Of a DNA stretch of 64,000 nucleotides, positions 17,931 through 30,191 are shown piece after piece (position 1 is the stretch's first letter; the number at the start of each line of letters is the position of its first letter). Source of the DNA: Dickeya aquatica. GTDB lineage: Bacteria; Pseudomonadota; Gammaproteobacteria; Enterobacterales; Enterobacteriaceae. The DNA is taken from the NCBI RefSeq assembly GCF_900095885.1, contig NZ_LT615367.1, positions 2,480,001 through 2,544,000 on the forward strand. The letters run 5' to 3'. The translations under genes and the position numbers were made by a program. A model generated the notes under the pieces. It was not told the origin of the DNA. It saw only the letters and a list, made by a program, of their open reading frames with translations, and ran no database searches.

Positions 17931-18308
17931 ATGACTCGTCCTTCTGGCAAACGTATTCAACGGGAAATGCGCACTGTTCAGGCCATGCTGAAACTCTATG
18001 AGCGGGCTTTTCCGGCACCAGCCGATGATGTGACCTATTACGTCACTCTGCGTGACTATGCGTTTAACCGGCTAACGAAATGTATCTACGGCGAGGAGAA
18101 ACCGGCCTGTAAGCAATGTCCGGTACACTGTTATCAACCTGCGAAGCGTGAAGCTATCAAAGCCGTGATGCGCTGGGCCGGGCCCAGAATGTTAATTCAT
18201 CACCCGATTTTGGCGGTTCGCCACCTGTTAGATGACCGCAAACCAGCCCCTGCCAGAGCCGTACGCCAGCGTATAGCGAAACATGATGACTCAAATTGTC
18301 GCCCATGA
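17931..18308 (+). CDS. ygbA: Nitrous oxide-stimulated promoter family protein (YgbA-like)
   Basis: A 125-residue cytoplasmic protein of the YgbA_NO family, named for induction by nitrogen oxides. The hallmark is a cysteine cluster, CIYGEEKPACKQCPVHCYQP, around residues 46-65, that could bind a metal or Fe-S centre. It is followed by the conserved MRWAGPRMLIHHPILAVRHLLD. The C-terminal 20 residues are variable. E. coli YgbA is expressed under nitric oxide stress; its chemistry is not known to me. Confidence 0.82.
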   Translation: MTRPSGKRIQREMRTVQAMLKLYERAFPAPADDVTYYVTLRDYAFNRLTKCIYGEEKPACKQCPVHCYQPAKREAIKAVMRWAGPRMLIHHPILAVRHLLDDRKPAPARAVRQRIAKHDDSNCRP

Positions 18309-18393
18309 TTTCCAGACAATTCTGGGCACACAAACGCGACTCTTAGCCACAGTGATAGGGAACTGCCCCCAGCCAACTCAAGGCAGCAGCGTA

Positions 18394-18425
18394 TAAAAAA
18401 AGGCCGCGGGAGCGGCCTTTTTGTT
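18394..18425 (-). terminator. Terminator of the pheST-ihfA operon
   Basis: The stem AAAGGCCGC with GCGGCCTTT (loop GGGA) is flanked by A- and T-runs on both sides, so it can end transcription in both directions. It follows ihfA closely on the minus strand and could also end the ygbA-like gene. Confidence 0.92.
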
Positions 18426-18428
18426 AAA

Positions 18429-18728
18429 TCAGGACACTTTGGGTGACGCGTTTTCTACCCTGCTTTTCAACTTCTGCCCTGGTCGAAACGTCACTACGCG
18501 GCGCGCCGTAATCGGAATATCTTCACCGGTTTTCGGGTTACGCCCCGGGCGCTGGTTCTTGTCTCGCAAATCAAAATTGCCAAACCCCGACAATTTGACC
18601 TGCTCACCATTCTCCAAAGCCCGACGAACTTCTTCGAAAAACAACTCGACGAGCTCTTTGGCATCCCGTTTGCTGAGCCCAAGCTTTTCAAACAGGTATT
18701 CAGACATTTCAGCTTTAGTAAGCGCCAT
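18429..18728 (-). CDS. ihfA: Integration host factor subunit alpha
   Basis: IhfA pairs with IhfB to form the DNA-bending protein IHF, which shapes promoters, replication origins and recombination sites. The length is 99 residues as in E. coli. The N-terminal [16 protein letters not shown] and the DNA-intercalating arm [14 protein letters not shown] are intact. It starts three bases after the pheT stop, so it is co-transcribed with pheST and may also have an internal promoter in pheT. Confidence 0.98.
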   Translation of the reverse strand: MALTKAEMSEYLFEKLGLSKRDAKELVELFFEEVRRALENGEQVKLSGFGNFDLRDKNQRPGRNPKTGEDIPITARRVVTFRPGQKLKSRVENASPKVS

Positions 18729-18731
18729 AGG

Positions 18732-21119
18732 TTAATCCCTCAAGGATGCTTGGAATCGCTGTTTTAGTGCTGCTACACATTGCGCAACGGTAGCGGCAAT
18801 TTCCTCTTCTGCCAGTGTACGAGCGGTATCCTGCAATACCAGACTGATAGCCAGACTCTTATACCCTTCGGCTACGCCCTTACCTCGGTACACGTCAAAT
18901 AAGTTTACGCCAACTAACTGATTTGCGCCAACTTTCTTGCACTCGGACAAAATATCGCCCGCAGGCACATTTTCAGCCACGACAACAGCGATGTCACGAC
19001 GGTTAGCCGGGAAACGAGAGACCTCTTCTGCCACAGGAAGGGCGCGTGCAGCCAACGCTTCCCACAGCACCTCGAACACCACGGTACGACCATTCAAATC
19101 GAGCTTGCGCTCAAGCTCCGGGTGAACAACCCCAATGAACCCAATGCGTTCACCCGCCAGATAAATCGCAGCACTCTGCCCTGGATGTAATGCCGGATGG
19201 GCTTCACCACGGAACTCTACTGCCGATAGCTTCCCGGTTAACGCCAGTACAGCTTCCAGGTCACCTTTTAGGTCATAGAAGTCAACAGCCTGACGAGCCA
19301 GATTCCAATGCTCTTCATAGCGTGTTCCCGTGATGACCCCTGCCAGCATGGTTTCCTGTCGAACGCCTAAGTCTGCCGTGGCATCCGGGACAAAACGCAG
19401 GCCGCTTTCAAACAGGCGCAGGCGACTTTGCTGGCGATTTTGGTTGTACACCACCGCAGACAGCAACCCACTCCAGAGCGACAAGCGCATAGCAGACATT
19501 TCCACCGATATCGGGCTTGGCAGAATCAGCGCCTCTTCACCCGGATGAATCAATGATTGTACTTTCGGATCCACGAAACTGTATGTGATGGCCTCCTGAA
19601 AACCGTGGTCAACCAGCAACGTTTTCACACGCTTAAGTGACAAGCTTGCCTCACGATGCTGTGTCATTTTAAGCGGAGCTTGAGTCGGAATGTTCGGAAT
19701 ATTGTCATAACCGTAAATACGGGCGACTTCTTCAACCAAATCTTCCTCAATCGCCAAGTCAAAACGCCAGCCTGGCGCGCTCGCCTGCCACCCTTCGGCT
19801 GTTTTTGTCACCTGGCATCCCAGGCGATGCAGGATATCGCTGACTTTATCATCCGCAACAACGTGACCTATCAGGCTATCAAGCTTGGTACGACGCAGAG
19901 TTATCGTTGGCAGAGCCGGCAGATGTACATCATTGGTCACATCCACCACCGGGCCTGCTTCACCACCACAAATATCCAACAACAGGCGGGTTGCCCGTTC
20001 CATTGCCTGACACTGCAACGTTGAGTCTACACCACGCTCATAGCGATGAGAGGCATCAGTATGCAGGCCATAACGGCGCGCCCGACCGGTGATAGACAGC
20101 GGATTAAAATAGGCACACTCGAGCAACACATTCTGCGTTTCGTGATTCACGCCAGAATGCTCACCACCAAAAATACCGCCCATTGCCAATGCCTTTTGAT
20201 GATCGGCAATCACTAGCGTGTCTGCACTCAGGGTTGCTTCGTTACCATCAAGCAGGCGCAGTGTTTCCCCTTCTTTGGCCATACGCACCACAATGCCGCC
20301 TTCAAGACGCTCAAGGTCAAAAGCGTGCATCGGCTGGCCGAGTTCCAGCAATACATAGTTGGTGACATCCACCACCGGATCGATAGAGCGGATGCCACAC
20401 CGACGCAGCTTCTCGCGCATCCACAACGGTGTCGCTGCCTTAACGTTAATCCCTTTCACCACGCGTCCCAGATAACGCGGGCATGCCTGTGGCGCATCAA
20501 CACGAATCGGAAAACGTTCATCAATGGTTGCTGCCACCGTCTCAATGGCCGGTGCATTCAGCGGCAGGCTATTTAGCACCGCCACATCACGAGCAATACC
20601 CATAATCCCCAAGCAGTCAGCTCGGTTAGGCGTTACACTGATTTCAATCGTATTGTCATCAAGTTTCAGGTATTCACGGATATCCGTTCCCAGCGGCGCA
20701 TCCGCGGGTAATTCGATAATGCCATTGTGATCATCGCTAATGCCCAGCTCGGAAAACGAACACAGCATCCCTTCAGAAGGTTCACCGCGCAATTTCGCTG
20801 CCTTGATTTTAAAATCACCCGGCAATACTGCACCTACTGTCGCGACCGCCACTCTGAGCCCCTGACGGCAGTTCGGTGCGCCGCACACGATATCCAGCAG
20901 GCGCTCACCACCGACATCAACTTTGGTAACACGCAGTTTGTCCGCATTAGGATGCTGGGCACACTGCACCACTTCCCCAACCACCACACCATGAAACGCG
21001 CCCGCCACCGGCTCAACGCCATCGACTTCAAGGCCCGCCATGGTAATTTGTTCAGATAAGGCTTCGCTGCTGATAGCTGGGTTAACCCATTCCCGTAACC
21101 AGAGTTCACTGAATTTCAT
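18732..21119 (-). CDS. pheT: Phenylalanyl-tRNA synthetase beta subunit
   Basis: PheT forms the (alpha-beta)2 PheRS enzyme with PheS. At 795 residues it equals the E. coli subunit. The N-terminal tRNA-binding (EMAP-like) domain is at about residues 40-150. Then come the B3/B4 editing domain, the B5 DNA-binding-like domain, the inactive synthetase-like core and a C-terminal anticodon-binding ferredoxin fold at about 700-795. It follows pheS after 15 bases and is controlled by the pheM attenuator upstream. Confidence 0.98.
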   Translation of the reverse strand: MKFSELWLREWVNPAISSEALSEQITMAGLEVDGVEPVAGAFHGVVVGEVVQCAQHPNADKLRVTKVDVGGERLLDIVCGAPNCRQGLRVAVATVGAVLPGDFKIKAAKLRGEPSEGMLCSFSELGISDDHNGIIELPADAPLGTDIREYLKLDDNTIEISVTPNRADCLGIMGIARDVAVLNSLPLNAPAIETVAATIDERFPIRVDAPQACPRYLGRVVKGINVKAATPLWMREKLRRCGIRSIDPVVDVTNYVLLELGQPMHAFDLERLEGGIVVRMAKEGETLRLLDGNEATLSADTLVIADHQKALAMGGIFGGEHSGVNHETQNVLLECAYFNPLSITGRARRYGLHTDASHRYERGVDSTLQCQAMERATRLLLDICGGEAGPVVDVTNDVHLPALPTITLRRTKLDSLIGHVVADDKVSDILHRLGCQVTKTAEGWQASAPGWRFDLAIEEDLVEEVARIYGYDNIPNIPTQAPLKMTQHREASLSLKRVKTLLVDHGFQEAITYSFVDPKVQSLIHPGEEALILPSPISVEMSAMRLSLWSGLLSAVVYNQNRQQSRLRLFESGLRFVPDATADLGVRQETMLAGVITGTRYEEHWNLARQAVDFYDLKGDLEAVLALTGKLSAVEFRGEAHPALHPGQSAAIYLAGERIGFIGVVHPELERKLDLNGRTVVFEVLWEALAARALPVAEEVSRFPANRRDIAVVVAENVPAGDILSECKKVGANQLVGVNLFDVYRGKGVAEGYKSLAISLVLQDTARTLAEEEIAATVAQCVAALKQRFQASLRD

Positions 21120-21134
21120 CTTGATATTCCTGCC

Positions 21135-22172
<1,038 letters not shown>

Positions 22173-22212
22173 TTATCAGTTACGCCAAACGCCTTTTCGG
22201 CAGGCATTAGTC

Positions 22213-22241
22213 CAATAAAAAAGCCTCCACGAGGGAGGCTT
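22213..22241 (-). terminator. Attenuator of pheST
   Basis: The stem AAGCCTCC with GGAGGCTT is followed on the minus strand by a run of six U residues and AUU. It sits between the pheM leader peptide and pheS and is the Phe-responsive terminator: slow translation of pheM when Phe-tRNA is scarce allows an alternative fold and read-through. Confidence 0.9.
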
Positions 22242-22287
22242 AGGCGCTACTTTTCGTTTCTTTTCTTACGCGCAAAGCCCCCGATGT

Positions 22288-22332
22288 TCAGGCGCTAAAG
22301 TAAAAAAAGAAACGGAAAATAGCAGTGCACAT
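22288..22332 (-). CDS. pheM: Phenylalanyl-tRNA synthetase leader peptide PheM
   Basis: A 14-codon frame reading [14 protein letters not shown] with five Phe codons, three of them consecutive. It matches E. coli PheM ([14 protein letters not shown]) at most positions. It lies about 170 bases before pheS and 47 bases before the attenuator hairpin. Ribosome stalling on the Phe codons senses charged tRNA-Phe. The peptide itself has no other known role. Confidence 0.93.
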   Translation of the reverse strand: [14 protein letters not shown]

Positions 22333-22459
22333 ACTTGCGTTACCTTATTGTTGTCTGGCTGATTACAGTCTAACCCGTTGACAATATACCAATCTTGCTT
22401 GCTCTGAAAGCTTTTCATCCACTAATCACAGGACGTTATAAGATGTCAACTGACACTAA

Positions 22460-22490
22460 AGACGAAAAGAGGGAGACAAGCTCCCTCTTT
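22460..22490 (-). terminator. Terminator after rplT
   Basis: A perfect 10-base-pair stem (AAAGAGGGAG with CTCCCTCTTT, loop of 5) lies eight bases after rplT, with a short U-tract on the minus strand. Partial read-through could feed the pheM-pheST unit. Confidence 0.85.
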
Positions 22491-22498
22491 CAACTGGC

Positions 22499-22873
<375 letters not shown>

Positions 22874-22898
22874 TTATTCTGGATTAAAAAAAGGTTAC

Positions 22899-23117
<219 letters not shown>

Positions 23118-23192
23118 TTAAACAATGAATCAGATAAGGCGAACCCTTACTACACGGTACAAAAACCGTGCAGTAAGAATTACTTGGATGCC

Positions 23193-23738
<546 letters not shown>

Positions 23739-25667
23739 TTATTCCTCCAACTGATGAAGACTACGGCTGCGAATCTCTTCTTGCAGCTTCGTGATTACTT
23801 CACTGACGTCTAGACTTCCCAAATCCTTGCCTCGGCGGGTACGGACAGCCACTTTGCCTGCCTCAACCTCTTTATCACCACAAACAAGCATATAAGGAAC
23901 ACGCCGTAAAGTGTGCTCGCGGATTTTAAAGCCTATCTTCTCATTTCTCAAGTCCGCTTTGACACGAATACCCGCATCTTGCAATTTTCTTGTCAATTCG
24001 GTGACATATTCTGACTGACCATCAGTAATATTCATCACCACCGCCTGCACCGGAGCTAGCCAGGTTGGGAAGAAACCGGCGAACTCTTCGGTCAGAATAC
24101 CAATAAAACGCTCCATCGACCCTAAAATAGCGCGATGGATCATCACCGGAACCTGACGTTCATTACTCTCGCCCACATAGGACGCACTCAGGCGACCCGG
24201 CAGGGAGAAGTCGAGTTGCACCGTACCACATTGCCAGGCGCGATCCAAACAATCGTGTAGCGTAAACTCGATTTTCGGGCCGTAAAATGCCCCTTCACCT
24301 GGTTGGTACTCGAACGGTATATCGTTCTCCGTCAAGGCAGCAGCGAGGTCTTCCTCTGCTCGATCCCACAGTTCATCACTGCCGATACGTTTTTCAGGCC
24401 GGGTAGAGAGTTTCACCACGATTTTCTCAAAACCGAAGGTGCTGTACATGTCGTACACCATTCGGATGCAGCTGTTCACTTCAGTGCGAACCTGCTCTTC
24501 GGTACAGAAAATGTGGGCATCATCCTGCGTAAAGCCACGTACACGCATCAACCCATGCAACGAGCCTGATGGTTCATTACGGTGGCAACTACCAAACTCA
24601 GCCATGCGTAATGGCAAATCGCGGTAGGACTTCAACCCCTGATTGAAGATTTGCACATGACCCGGGCAGTTCATCGGTTTAATACAATATTCACGGTTTT
24701 CTGATGATGTCGTGAACATGGCCTCTTTGTAGTTTTCCCAGTGGCCTGTCTTTTCCCACAGCACCCGGTCCATCATGAAAGGGCCTTTGACTTCCTGGTA
24801 TTGATATTCTTTAAGCTTCATACGTACAAACGCTTCCAGCTCGCGGAAAATCGTCCAGCCATCGTTATGCCAGAACACCATACCCGGTGCTTCTTCCTGC
24901 ATGTGGTATAAATCTAATTGCTTGCCTATTTTGCGGTGATCGCGTTTAGCCGCTTCTTCAAGACGCAGCAAGTAAGCACCCAGTTGCTTCTTATCAGCCC
25001 ACGCCGTCCCATAAATACGCTGCAACATTTTGTTTTTGCTGTCGCCACGCCAGTAAGCACCGGACGTTTTCTGCAATTTAAAATGATGACAGAAACGCAT
25101 ATTCGGCACATGCGGGCCACGGCACATGTCGATATATTCTTCGTGATGATAAAGCCCTGGGCTATCATCACGGCCGATGTTTTCATCCAGAATCGCGACT
25201 TTATAATTCTCATCGCGCGCGACAAACACATCTCGCGCTTCCTGCCAGCTGACTTTTTTCTTGATAACGTCGTAGTCTTTATCAGCCAGCGCATGCATCC
25301 GCTTTTCTAACAAATCCAGATCGTCTTGCGTCAAGGTATGATCCAGATCCACATCGTAATAAAAACCGTTGTCGATAACCGGCCCGATCGCCATTTTGGT
25401 ATCCGGCCATAGCTGCTTGATGGCATGCCCTAAAAGATGCGCACAGGAATGGCGGATAATCTCCATTCCGTCGTCATCTTTGGCAGTAATGATCGATAAT
25501 TGAGCATCGGACGCTATCGGGTCACAGGCATCGACCAACTCACCATTGACTCGCCCGGCGATACAGGCTTTAGCAAGCCCTGGGCCGATATCAAGTGCGA
25601 CGTCAAGCGCAGAGACAGCATGGTCATAGTGACGCTGGCTGCCATCAGGAAGCGTAATAACAGGCAT
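23739..25667 (-). CDS. thrS: Threonyl-tRNA synthetase
   Basis: ThrRS charges tRNA-Thr and edits mischarged Ser. The length is 642 residues, as in E. coli. An N-terminal TGS domain (1-62) and the N2 editing domain with [10 protein letters not shown] are followed by the class II core and the anticodon-binding domain (about 535-642). The zinc-binding Cys is in the segment [11 protein letters not shown]. The start MPVITLPDG at 25667 agrees with the family; an ATG 11 codons upstream lies in the operator. It is followed directly by infC. Confidence 0.98.
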   Translation of the reverse strand: MPVITLPDGSQRHYDHAVSALDVALDIGPGLAKACIAGRVNGELVDACDPIASDAQLSIITAKDDDGMEIIRHSCAHLLGHAIKQLWPDTKMAIGPVIDNGFYYDVDLDHTLTQDDLDLLEKRMHALADKDYDVIKKKVSWQEARDVFVARDENYKVAILDENIGRDDSPGLYHHEEYIDMCRGPHVPNMRFCHHFKLQKTSGAYWRGDSKNKMLQRIYGTAWADKKQLGAYLLRLEEAAKRDHRKIGKQLDLYHMQEEAPGMVFWHNDGWTIFRELEAFVRMKLKEYQYQEVKGPFMMDRVLWEKTGHWENYKEAMFTTSSENREYCIKPMNCPGHVQIFNQGLKSYRDLPLRMAEFGSCHRNEPSGSLHGLMRVRGFTQDDAHIFCTEEQVRTEVNSCIRMVYDMYSTFGFEKIVVKLSTRPEKRIGSDELWDRAEEDLAAALTENDIPFEYQPGEGAFYGPKIEFTLHDCLDRAWQCGTVQLDFSLPGRLSASYVGESNERQVPVMIHRAILGSMERFIGILTEEFAGFFPTWLAPVQAVVMNITDGQSEYVTELTRKLQDAGIRVKADLRNEKIGFKIREHTLRRVPYMLVCGDKEVEAGKVAVRTRRGKDLGSLDVSEVITKLQEEIRSRSLHQLEE

Positions 25668-25800
25668 GTTAATTCCCTTATTTGCAGTGGTGACCCACAC
25701 GAAAGATCACATGCAAAAGATAATCTCGTTCAATTGAAATGGTCGGTGGAAAAGGATTTAACCCACAATTGTTAAATCAGTTCCCCCTGTTTTCAGGCAG
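25668..25800 (-). promoter_or_regulatory. thrS translational operator
   Basis: The leader in front of thrS contains, on the minus strand, GTGATCTTTCGTGTGG then GTCAC, about 30 bases before the start: a stem-loop whose loop holds CGU, the Thr anticodon. This is the anticodon-like domain by which ThrRS represses its own mRNA in E. coli. The sequence from the hairpin to TTGCAAATAAGG is nearly the same as I recall for E. coli. Confidence 0.8.
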
Positions 25801-25976
25801 AAAATCAGAAGCGATGACGTCTTAACGCATGCCCCTTTCCGCTGATGGCGTAGAGTAGCACCATGCTTATCATGATGCTACCCGTCATACATGCAAGAGA
25901 AATGCAACACTATCAAGAACACCGGGCAAATATAGCCAGCAGGCTTACCCAAGCAATGACCGGCTATACATGCCAA

Positions 25977-26276
25977 TCAGCGCTCTGGGATCATATCTTT
26001 AAATAGCGCATTCACCTCGGTGTCGACAGGTTCATGCGCCGGTTCGGCAATAGCTTGAGCTTGCTCTTCAGGTTGTGTTTCAGCAGATGGCACCAGTGAT
26101 TGCAGTAATGCAATTTGCTGTTTCTGCTGCTCGACGATGTCGTGCAGCAAACGAATCTGCTCATTAGCCCGCACACTGGCTCGATTGATGAAAAACCAGA
26201 CCAAAATGATCAGCAACACAATCAGCGCAACAAAAACCACTTCCAGCATGTTTGAAACAAAACTACTCATGTTCAA
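25977..26276 (-). CDS. yebO: YebO family membrane protein
   Basis: A 99-residue single-pass membrane protein. One hydrophobic segment lies at about residues 12-30, followed by the family signature WFFINRASVRANEQI and a short coiled coil (LLHDIVEQQKQQIALLQSL), then an acidic tail. E. coli YebO has the same layout and also lies near kdgR. Its role is unknown. In E. coli mgrB and yobH lie between yebO and kdgR; here the 144-base gap contains neither. Confidence 0.82.
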   Translation of the reverse strand: MNMSSFVSNMLEVVFVALIVLLIILVWFFINRASVRANEQIRLLHDIVEQQKQQIALLQSLVPSAETQPEEQAQAIAEPAHEPVDTEVNALFKDMIPER

Positions 26277-26372
26277 AATCCGTACTCAACCTGACTTAGC
26301 CGCGCATTCTAACACTGACGAACCAGATAATTCGATACCAAGGCGTTTATCAGGCTATAGTTATGCTCTTTT

Positions 26373-26402
26373 TATAAAAAAGCCCGTCATTAAGACAGGC
26401 TC
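26373..26402 (-). terminator. Terminator of kdgR
   Basis: On the minus strand AGCCTGTC pairs with GACGGGCT (one G-U pair) and is followed by UUUUUUAUA, about 20 bases after the kdgR stop. Confidence 0.85.
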
Positions 26403-26420
26403 TTTATAGCAAGTCCATGT

Positions 26421-27212
26421 TCAGAATGGGTAATCATGGTATCCCATTTGATCGGAAATATTGCGTGCAGCAGTGTGCAACATGGCCACATATTCATCTT
26501 TGTTCTCTTCCGAGAAGCGAATCGTCGGAAACGAGATACTCAACCCCGCAATAACCACCCCAAAACGATCAAATACCGGCACAGCGATACAACGAAGCCC
26601 CTCTTCCTGCTCTTCATTATCTTCACCGTATCCCTGCTGGCGAACCAAATCGAGCTGAGGCAGTAACTCTTCTGTTCCACCAATGGTTTTTGGTGTACTC
26701 CGTTTAAACTCAACCTCAGTGAGGATTTCTTTAACTTCTTCGCGATCGCGCCAAGCTAATAGCACTTTCCCAATCGCGGTACTGTGTAGCGGATTGCGAC
26801 GGCCAATACGTGAATACATGCGCAGATTGTACATAGAATCAATCTTGTGAATGTACACAATACTATCTTCATCCAACGCACCCAGATGGATTGTCTCGCG
26901 CGTCAGCGCCGACAGCTCGCGCATTTGAATATCTGCACTACGAATCAAATCGACGTTTTGTAGCGCTTTGGCACCAAGCTCAAACAATTTCAGCGTCAGA
27001 GAGTACTTCTCTGATTCACCTTCCTGGGCAACATAGCCCAAAGATTTCATTGTTTGAAGGAAACGATAAACGGTACTTTTAGACATCATTACACGCTGTG
27101 AAAGTTCGGTAATACCAATCTCACGCTCTTCGCCTAATGCCTGCAAAATACCAAAGACCTTTAAGACAGATGACACGGAATCGGGTTGCTTATCTAAATC
27201 TGCAATAGCCAT
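26421..27212 (-). CDS. kdgR: Pectin degradation repressor KdgR
   Basis: KdgR is the IclR-family repressor of pectinolysis genes; 2-keto-3-deoxygluconate releases it from DNA. It has 263 residues, the length of E. coli KdgR, and is nearly identical to it. A winged helix-turn-helix (about 15-75, GITELSQRVMMSKSTVYRFL) is followed by the effector domain (about 90-263). The start MAIADLDKQ at 27212 matches the family; a longer frame of 29 more codons has no homology. Its operators are seen at kdgF/kduI, pelW, kdgM and ogl in this same window. Confidence 0.97.
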   Translation of the reverse strand: MAIADLDKQPDSVSSVLKVFGILQALGEEREIGITELSQRVMMSKSTVYRFLQTMKSLGYVAQEGESEKYSLTLKLFELGAKALQNVDLIRSADIQMRELSALTRETIHLGALDEDSIVYIHKIDSMYNLRMYSRIGRRNPLHSTAIGKVLLAWRDREEVKEILTEVEFKRSTPKTIGGTEELLPQLDLVRQQGYGEDNEEQEEGLRCIAVPVFDRFGVVIAGLSISFPTIRFSEENKDEYVAMLHTAARNISDQMGYHDYPF

Positions 27213-27375
27213 TTTTGTGGTTACCCTACGAAGTTTTTTTTGTTTTAAAAAAAATAGAACTGTTGTTTTAGTATAAAGGGAACGCTTTGAATATGGCAAT
27301 CAGGCATTGCTACCACCAGCAAATCCACTACGTGCTGTTCCCTGTAACGCAGCCTGGCTAATCATCATTTGATCA

Positions 27376-27412
27376 TAAAAACAAAAAAGCCGCCCCTCGC
27401 GGGTACGGCTAT
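27376..27412 (-). terminator. Terminator of ogl
   Basis: On the minus strand AGCCGTACCC and GGGGCGGCT form an imperfect stem with loop GCGA, followed by UUUUUUGUUUUU, just after the ogl stop. Confidence 0.85.
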
Positions 27413-27420
27413 AGGGATGA

Positions 27421-28587
27421 CTACTGCCACACGGAGTCAGGCACGTTGGCCAGATACAGAGCAGGTTTGCCATCAACATCGGATGTAAACAGAATTTGTT
27501 TATCATCAGGCGTAAAGGACGGATGGGGATGCGTTACCTGGCGATCGCCTTCCAGCACTTCCCATGAGGTGTTGTGCTGGGCAACCTGGAAGTGCTTACC
27601 ACTTTTCATATTGAAAACATACAAGAAGGGGTCGTTCTCTATCTTGTATCCGCCATTGTCTTTCACATCAACGGGTGCATTACAGCCATCACCGACCATC
27701 AGCGAGCCATCATGGTTACTCATCAGGTGTGAGCACGGCGGCATCTCCGTCAACTGACGATTTTCGAGCGTAACGGGGTCAACGCTACAAATAAAGCGGT
27801 TTGTGCTGCCTTTAAGGTAAGAGACGTAAGCCAGAGCGGAACCATCTGGAACCCAGAATTCGTGCGTACAGCTTTCACCCGGCGCATGCTCTTTCACTTT
27901 GCGCATATTGGAACCGTCTTCATTGATGAACCACATGCGAGCATCAACCAGATCGTGTGGACCTTCATGACAGAAGGCAACCGTGTTGTCATCACCCGGA
28001 CGATAGATAGGGTGCCCCAGCCACTGTTTTTCCTGCAAAATGGTCGTTGCTTCGCCCGTTTTCAGATCAATGCGAATCAAACGGCAACACGGATTGGTGA
28101 AATAAAACTCCTGAAATTTTTTCCAGTCAGTCAGTGGTTGCCAATCCTCTTTCTTAATTTCGATACCGACCATTTTGGTACAGTCAGAGTTAGCCACCCA
28201 GGTACCGTATCCAACCCAGTCATCAGGCACCTGATAGATATTGGTTTCTTCAAGCGTATTCAGATCAACACGCATTAAATTACGCACGTTTTTCACGTAG
28301 TAAAGCGCATCATCATCAGGAGAGAGGAAGCCACCAAACGTATTGTCACCCGTTCCTTCTGTTAATTGCGTTGCCTGCTGAGTTTTCAGATCTAACAGGT
28401 AATAGTTCCATGGGCCATCGAACGCACCACCGAATAACAGCTTGCTGCCATCATTGGAAAAACACTTCTGATAGAAATAGGTGCGGTGGCAGATGACATC
28501 AGGAGGAGTGAGACGCACCACTTCGGTGCCAGTAACGGAATCCTGGTATGTATGGAACGTGAAAGAGAGCTTTTTACCTTTGGCCAT
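27421..28587 (-). CDS. ogl: Oligogalacturonate lyase Ogl
   Basis: Ogl is the cytoplasmic polysaccharide lyase family 22 enzyme that splits digalacturonates, including the dimers made by PelW, into monomers for KdgF and KduI. The length of 388 residues equals that of Dickeya Ogl. The protein is a seven-bladed beta-propeller with no signal peptide. The conserved stretches with the metal-binding histidines include SHLMSNHDGSLMVGDG and VTHPHPSFTPD. The start MAKGKKLSFTFHTYQD is the family start. It stands next to kdgR and has a near-perfect KdgR box about 95-115 bases upstream. Confidence 0.97.
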   Translation of the reverse strand: MAKGKKLSFTFHTYQDSVTGTEVVRLTPPDVICHRTYFYQKCFSNDGSKLLFGGAFDGPWNYYLLDLKTQQATQLTEGTGDNTFGGFLSPDDDALYYVKNVRNLMRVDLNTLEETNIYQVPDDWVGYGTWVANSDCTKMVGIEIKKEDWQPLTDWKKFQEFYFTNPCCRLIRIDLKTGEATTILQEKQWLGHPIYRPGDDNTVAFCHEGPHDLVDARMWFINEDGSNMRKVKEHAPGESCTHEFWVPDGSALAYVSYLKGSTNRFICSVDPVTLENRQLTEMPPCSHLMSNHDGSLMVGDGCNAPVDVKDNGGYKIENDPFLYVFNMKSGKHFQVAQHNTSWEVLEGDRQVTHPHPSFTPDDKQILFTSDVDGKPALYLANVPDSVWQ

Positions 28588-28681
28588 CTGTAAATCCTTA
28601 GCGCTTATCGTGAAAAATCAGACGTCACCAGATGTAAAGATAACTTTTCATCCCGGCGAAACGCCTTTGTTATACCGGCAT

Positions 28682-28702
28682 TGTAGAAACAATGTTTCAT
28701 TT
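28682..28702. promoter_or_regulatory. KdgR operator upstream of ogl
   Basis: On the minus strand the core ATGAAACATTGTTTC is a nearly perfect KdgR palindrome with AAAT flanks, the best of the boxes in this window. An AT-rich palindrome (TTTTATTTTATAAAA, about 28717-28731) further upstream could be a second, weaker site or part of the promoter. Confidence 0.9.
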
Positions 28703-28826
28703 TTCCGTGATCGTGGTTTTATTTTATAAAACATTCCATCGTTTTTCACTGACTGTTTGCGCTGGCACAAGATTATTTTATCTGAAATTGATTTTGCACA
28801 TGCTGCTGACCAGATACCAAAAGACG

Positions 28827-28855
28827 CAAAAAACAAAGGCCCGAACGGGCCTTTG
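28827..28855 (-). terminator. Terminator of htpX
   Basis: The stem CAAAGGCCC with GGGCCTTTG (loop of 4) is followed on the minus strand by UUUUUU, 20 bases after htpX. Confidence 0.92.
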
Positions 28856-28875
28856 AATGGTAGATATCAGGATGA

Positions 28876-29760
28876 TTATTTGAGGTATTCACCCGTACGC
28901 AGCGCATCAATACGCTTATCGAGCGGAGGATGAGACATGAACATTTCGCTGAGCGACTTCGATTTACCATTAATGCAAAATGCCATCATACTGCCGGCTT
29001 CCTGCGGCTCGTAGCTGGTTTTCAAGCGTTGAAGCGCCGCAATCATTTTCTCACGACCAACCAGTCTGGCTGACCCGGCGTCCGCATGAAACTCGCGGTA
29101 ACGAGAGAACCACATCGTAATAATGCTGGCCAGAATACCAAACACCAGTTCAAGAACCATAGAAATAGCCATATAAACCAGTGGGTTGCCGTTACCACTT
29201 TCCTCGTTGTCATCACGGTTGCCAGAGAGAAAACTGGTTGCGATTTGTGCAATAATACGCGAGATGAAGATAACGAAGGTGTTCACCACCCCTTGTACCA
29301 GCGTCATAGTTACCATATCGCCATTCGCAATATGACTAATTTCATGAGCAATAACCGCCTCTGCTTCATCACGGCTCATACTTTGCAGTAGCCCGGTGCT
29401 GACAGCAACAAGTGAACTGTCACGACGAGCGCCTGTAGCAAATGCATTAATATCAGGAGCGTGATAAATCGCGACCTGCGGCATGGCAATGCCTACTTGC
29501 TGTGATTGCATGCGCACAGTATCTAACAGCCAGCGTTCGGTTTCATTACGCGGTTGCTCAATCACCTCACCGCCGACGGAACGCAACGCCATCCACTTCG
29601 ACATCAGCAGTGAAACAATTGAACCACCAAAGCCAAACAAACCAGCCATGATAATTAAGCCCATCATGCTGTTGTGCTGAACTCCGGTCAGGCTGAGCAC
29701 CAGCCCGAATACCAACATAACGGCCAGGTTGGTGAGCAGGAAAAGCGCGATACGCATCAT
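28876..29760 (-). CDS. htpX: Membrane protease HtpX
   Basis: HtpX is a zinc metalloprotease of the inner membrane (family M48) that helps remove damaged membrane proteins together with FtsH. It has 294 residues. Two N-terminal helices (about 1-25 and 35-55) precede the catalytic HEISH near residue 140, and two more hydrophobic segments follow. The third zinc ligand is in [13 protein letters not shown]. The start MMRIALFLL at 29760 agrees with E. coli; an upstream ATG would add 18 codons without homology. Confidence 0.97.
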   Translation of the reverse strand: MMRIALFLLTNLAVMLVFGLVLSLTGVQHNSMMGLIIMAGLFGFGGSIVSLLMSKWMALRSVGGEVIEQPRNETERWLLDTVRMQSQQVGIAMPQVAIYHAPDINAFATGARRDSSLVAVSTGLLQSMSRDEAEAVIAHEISHIANGDMVTMTLVQGVVNTFVIFISRIIAQIATSFLSGNRDDNEESGNGNPLVYMAISMVLELVFGILASIITMWFSRYREFHADAGSARLVGREKMIAALQRLKTSYEPQEAGSMMAFCINGKSKSLSEMFMSHPPLDKRIDALRTGEYLK

Positions 29761-30191
29761 ATGATTAAGATTTCCTCTTTCAGCAAAAGCAATCAACGTA
29801 ATTGCAACATCCACATCGTATGGATTGCATTACCATTTTCAAGCCCTCATAACCTCCACGTTACTAAATTAACACAACTTTACACTTTTTATCATGCAAG
29901 GCACGCCAACTGCCGCCCTCATCAAACGGTGTAACCGTTAATATTTAAACATTGATGAGCAACGCCTATAAAAAGCTAATCAGTCCGGTGAGAAAAATTG
30001 CACTCGAGGCAGCGGTTATGTCATTAGATAATAATTAATGTAACAGCTATTGGCTTATCTGCATCATGTCACGCAGACACAAAAAGTGGCAGGTTTGGTC
30101 AACACATAATGAGCCAGCGGCCATGAGCAAAACATCCATGTGCTCAACGCGTAGGGCCGCATCATTAGCGCTTCTAATGCGGGCTATAAAT
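29761..30191 (-). other. Intergenic region between htpX and the GGDEF-EAL gene
   Basis: No coding sequence found. It must contain the htpX promoter. Near the end of the GGDEF-EAL gene an inverted repeat CATTAG (30163-30168) with CTAATG (30174-30179), inside a longer imperfect stem, may act as its terminator, though no U-tract follows. Confidence 0.5.

Noticed and set aside
25865..25905. Resemblance to the end of the palindromic intergenic repeat (ACCCGTCATACATGCAAG)
   Set aside because: Only part of the end matches and neither the rest of the element nor a partner end is nearby.
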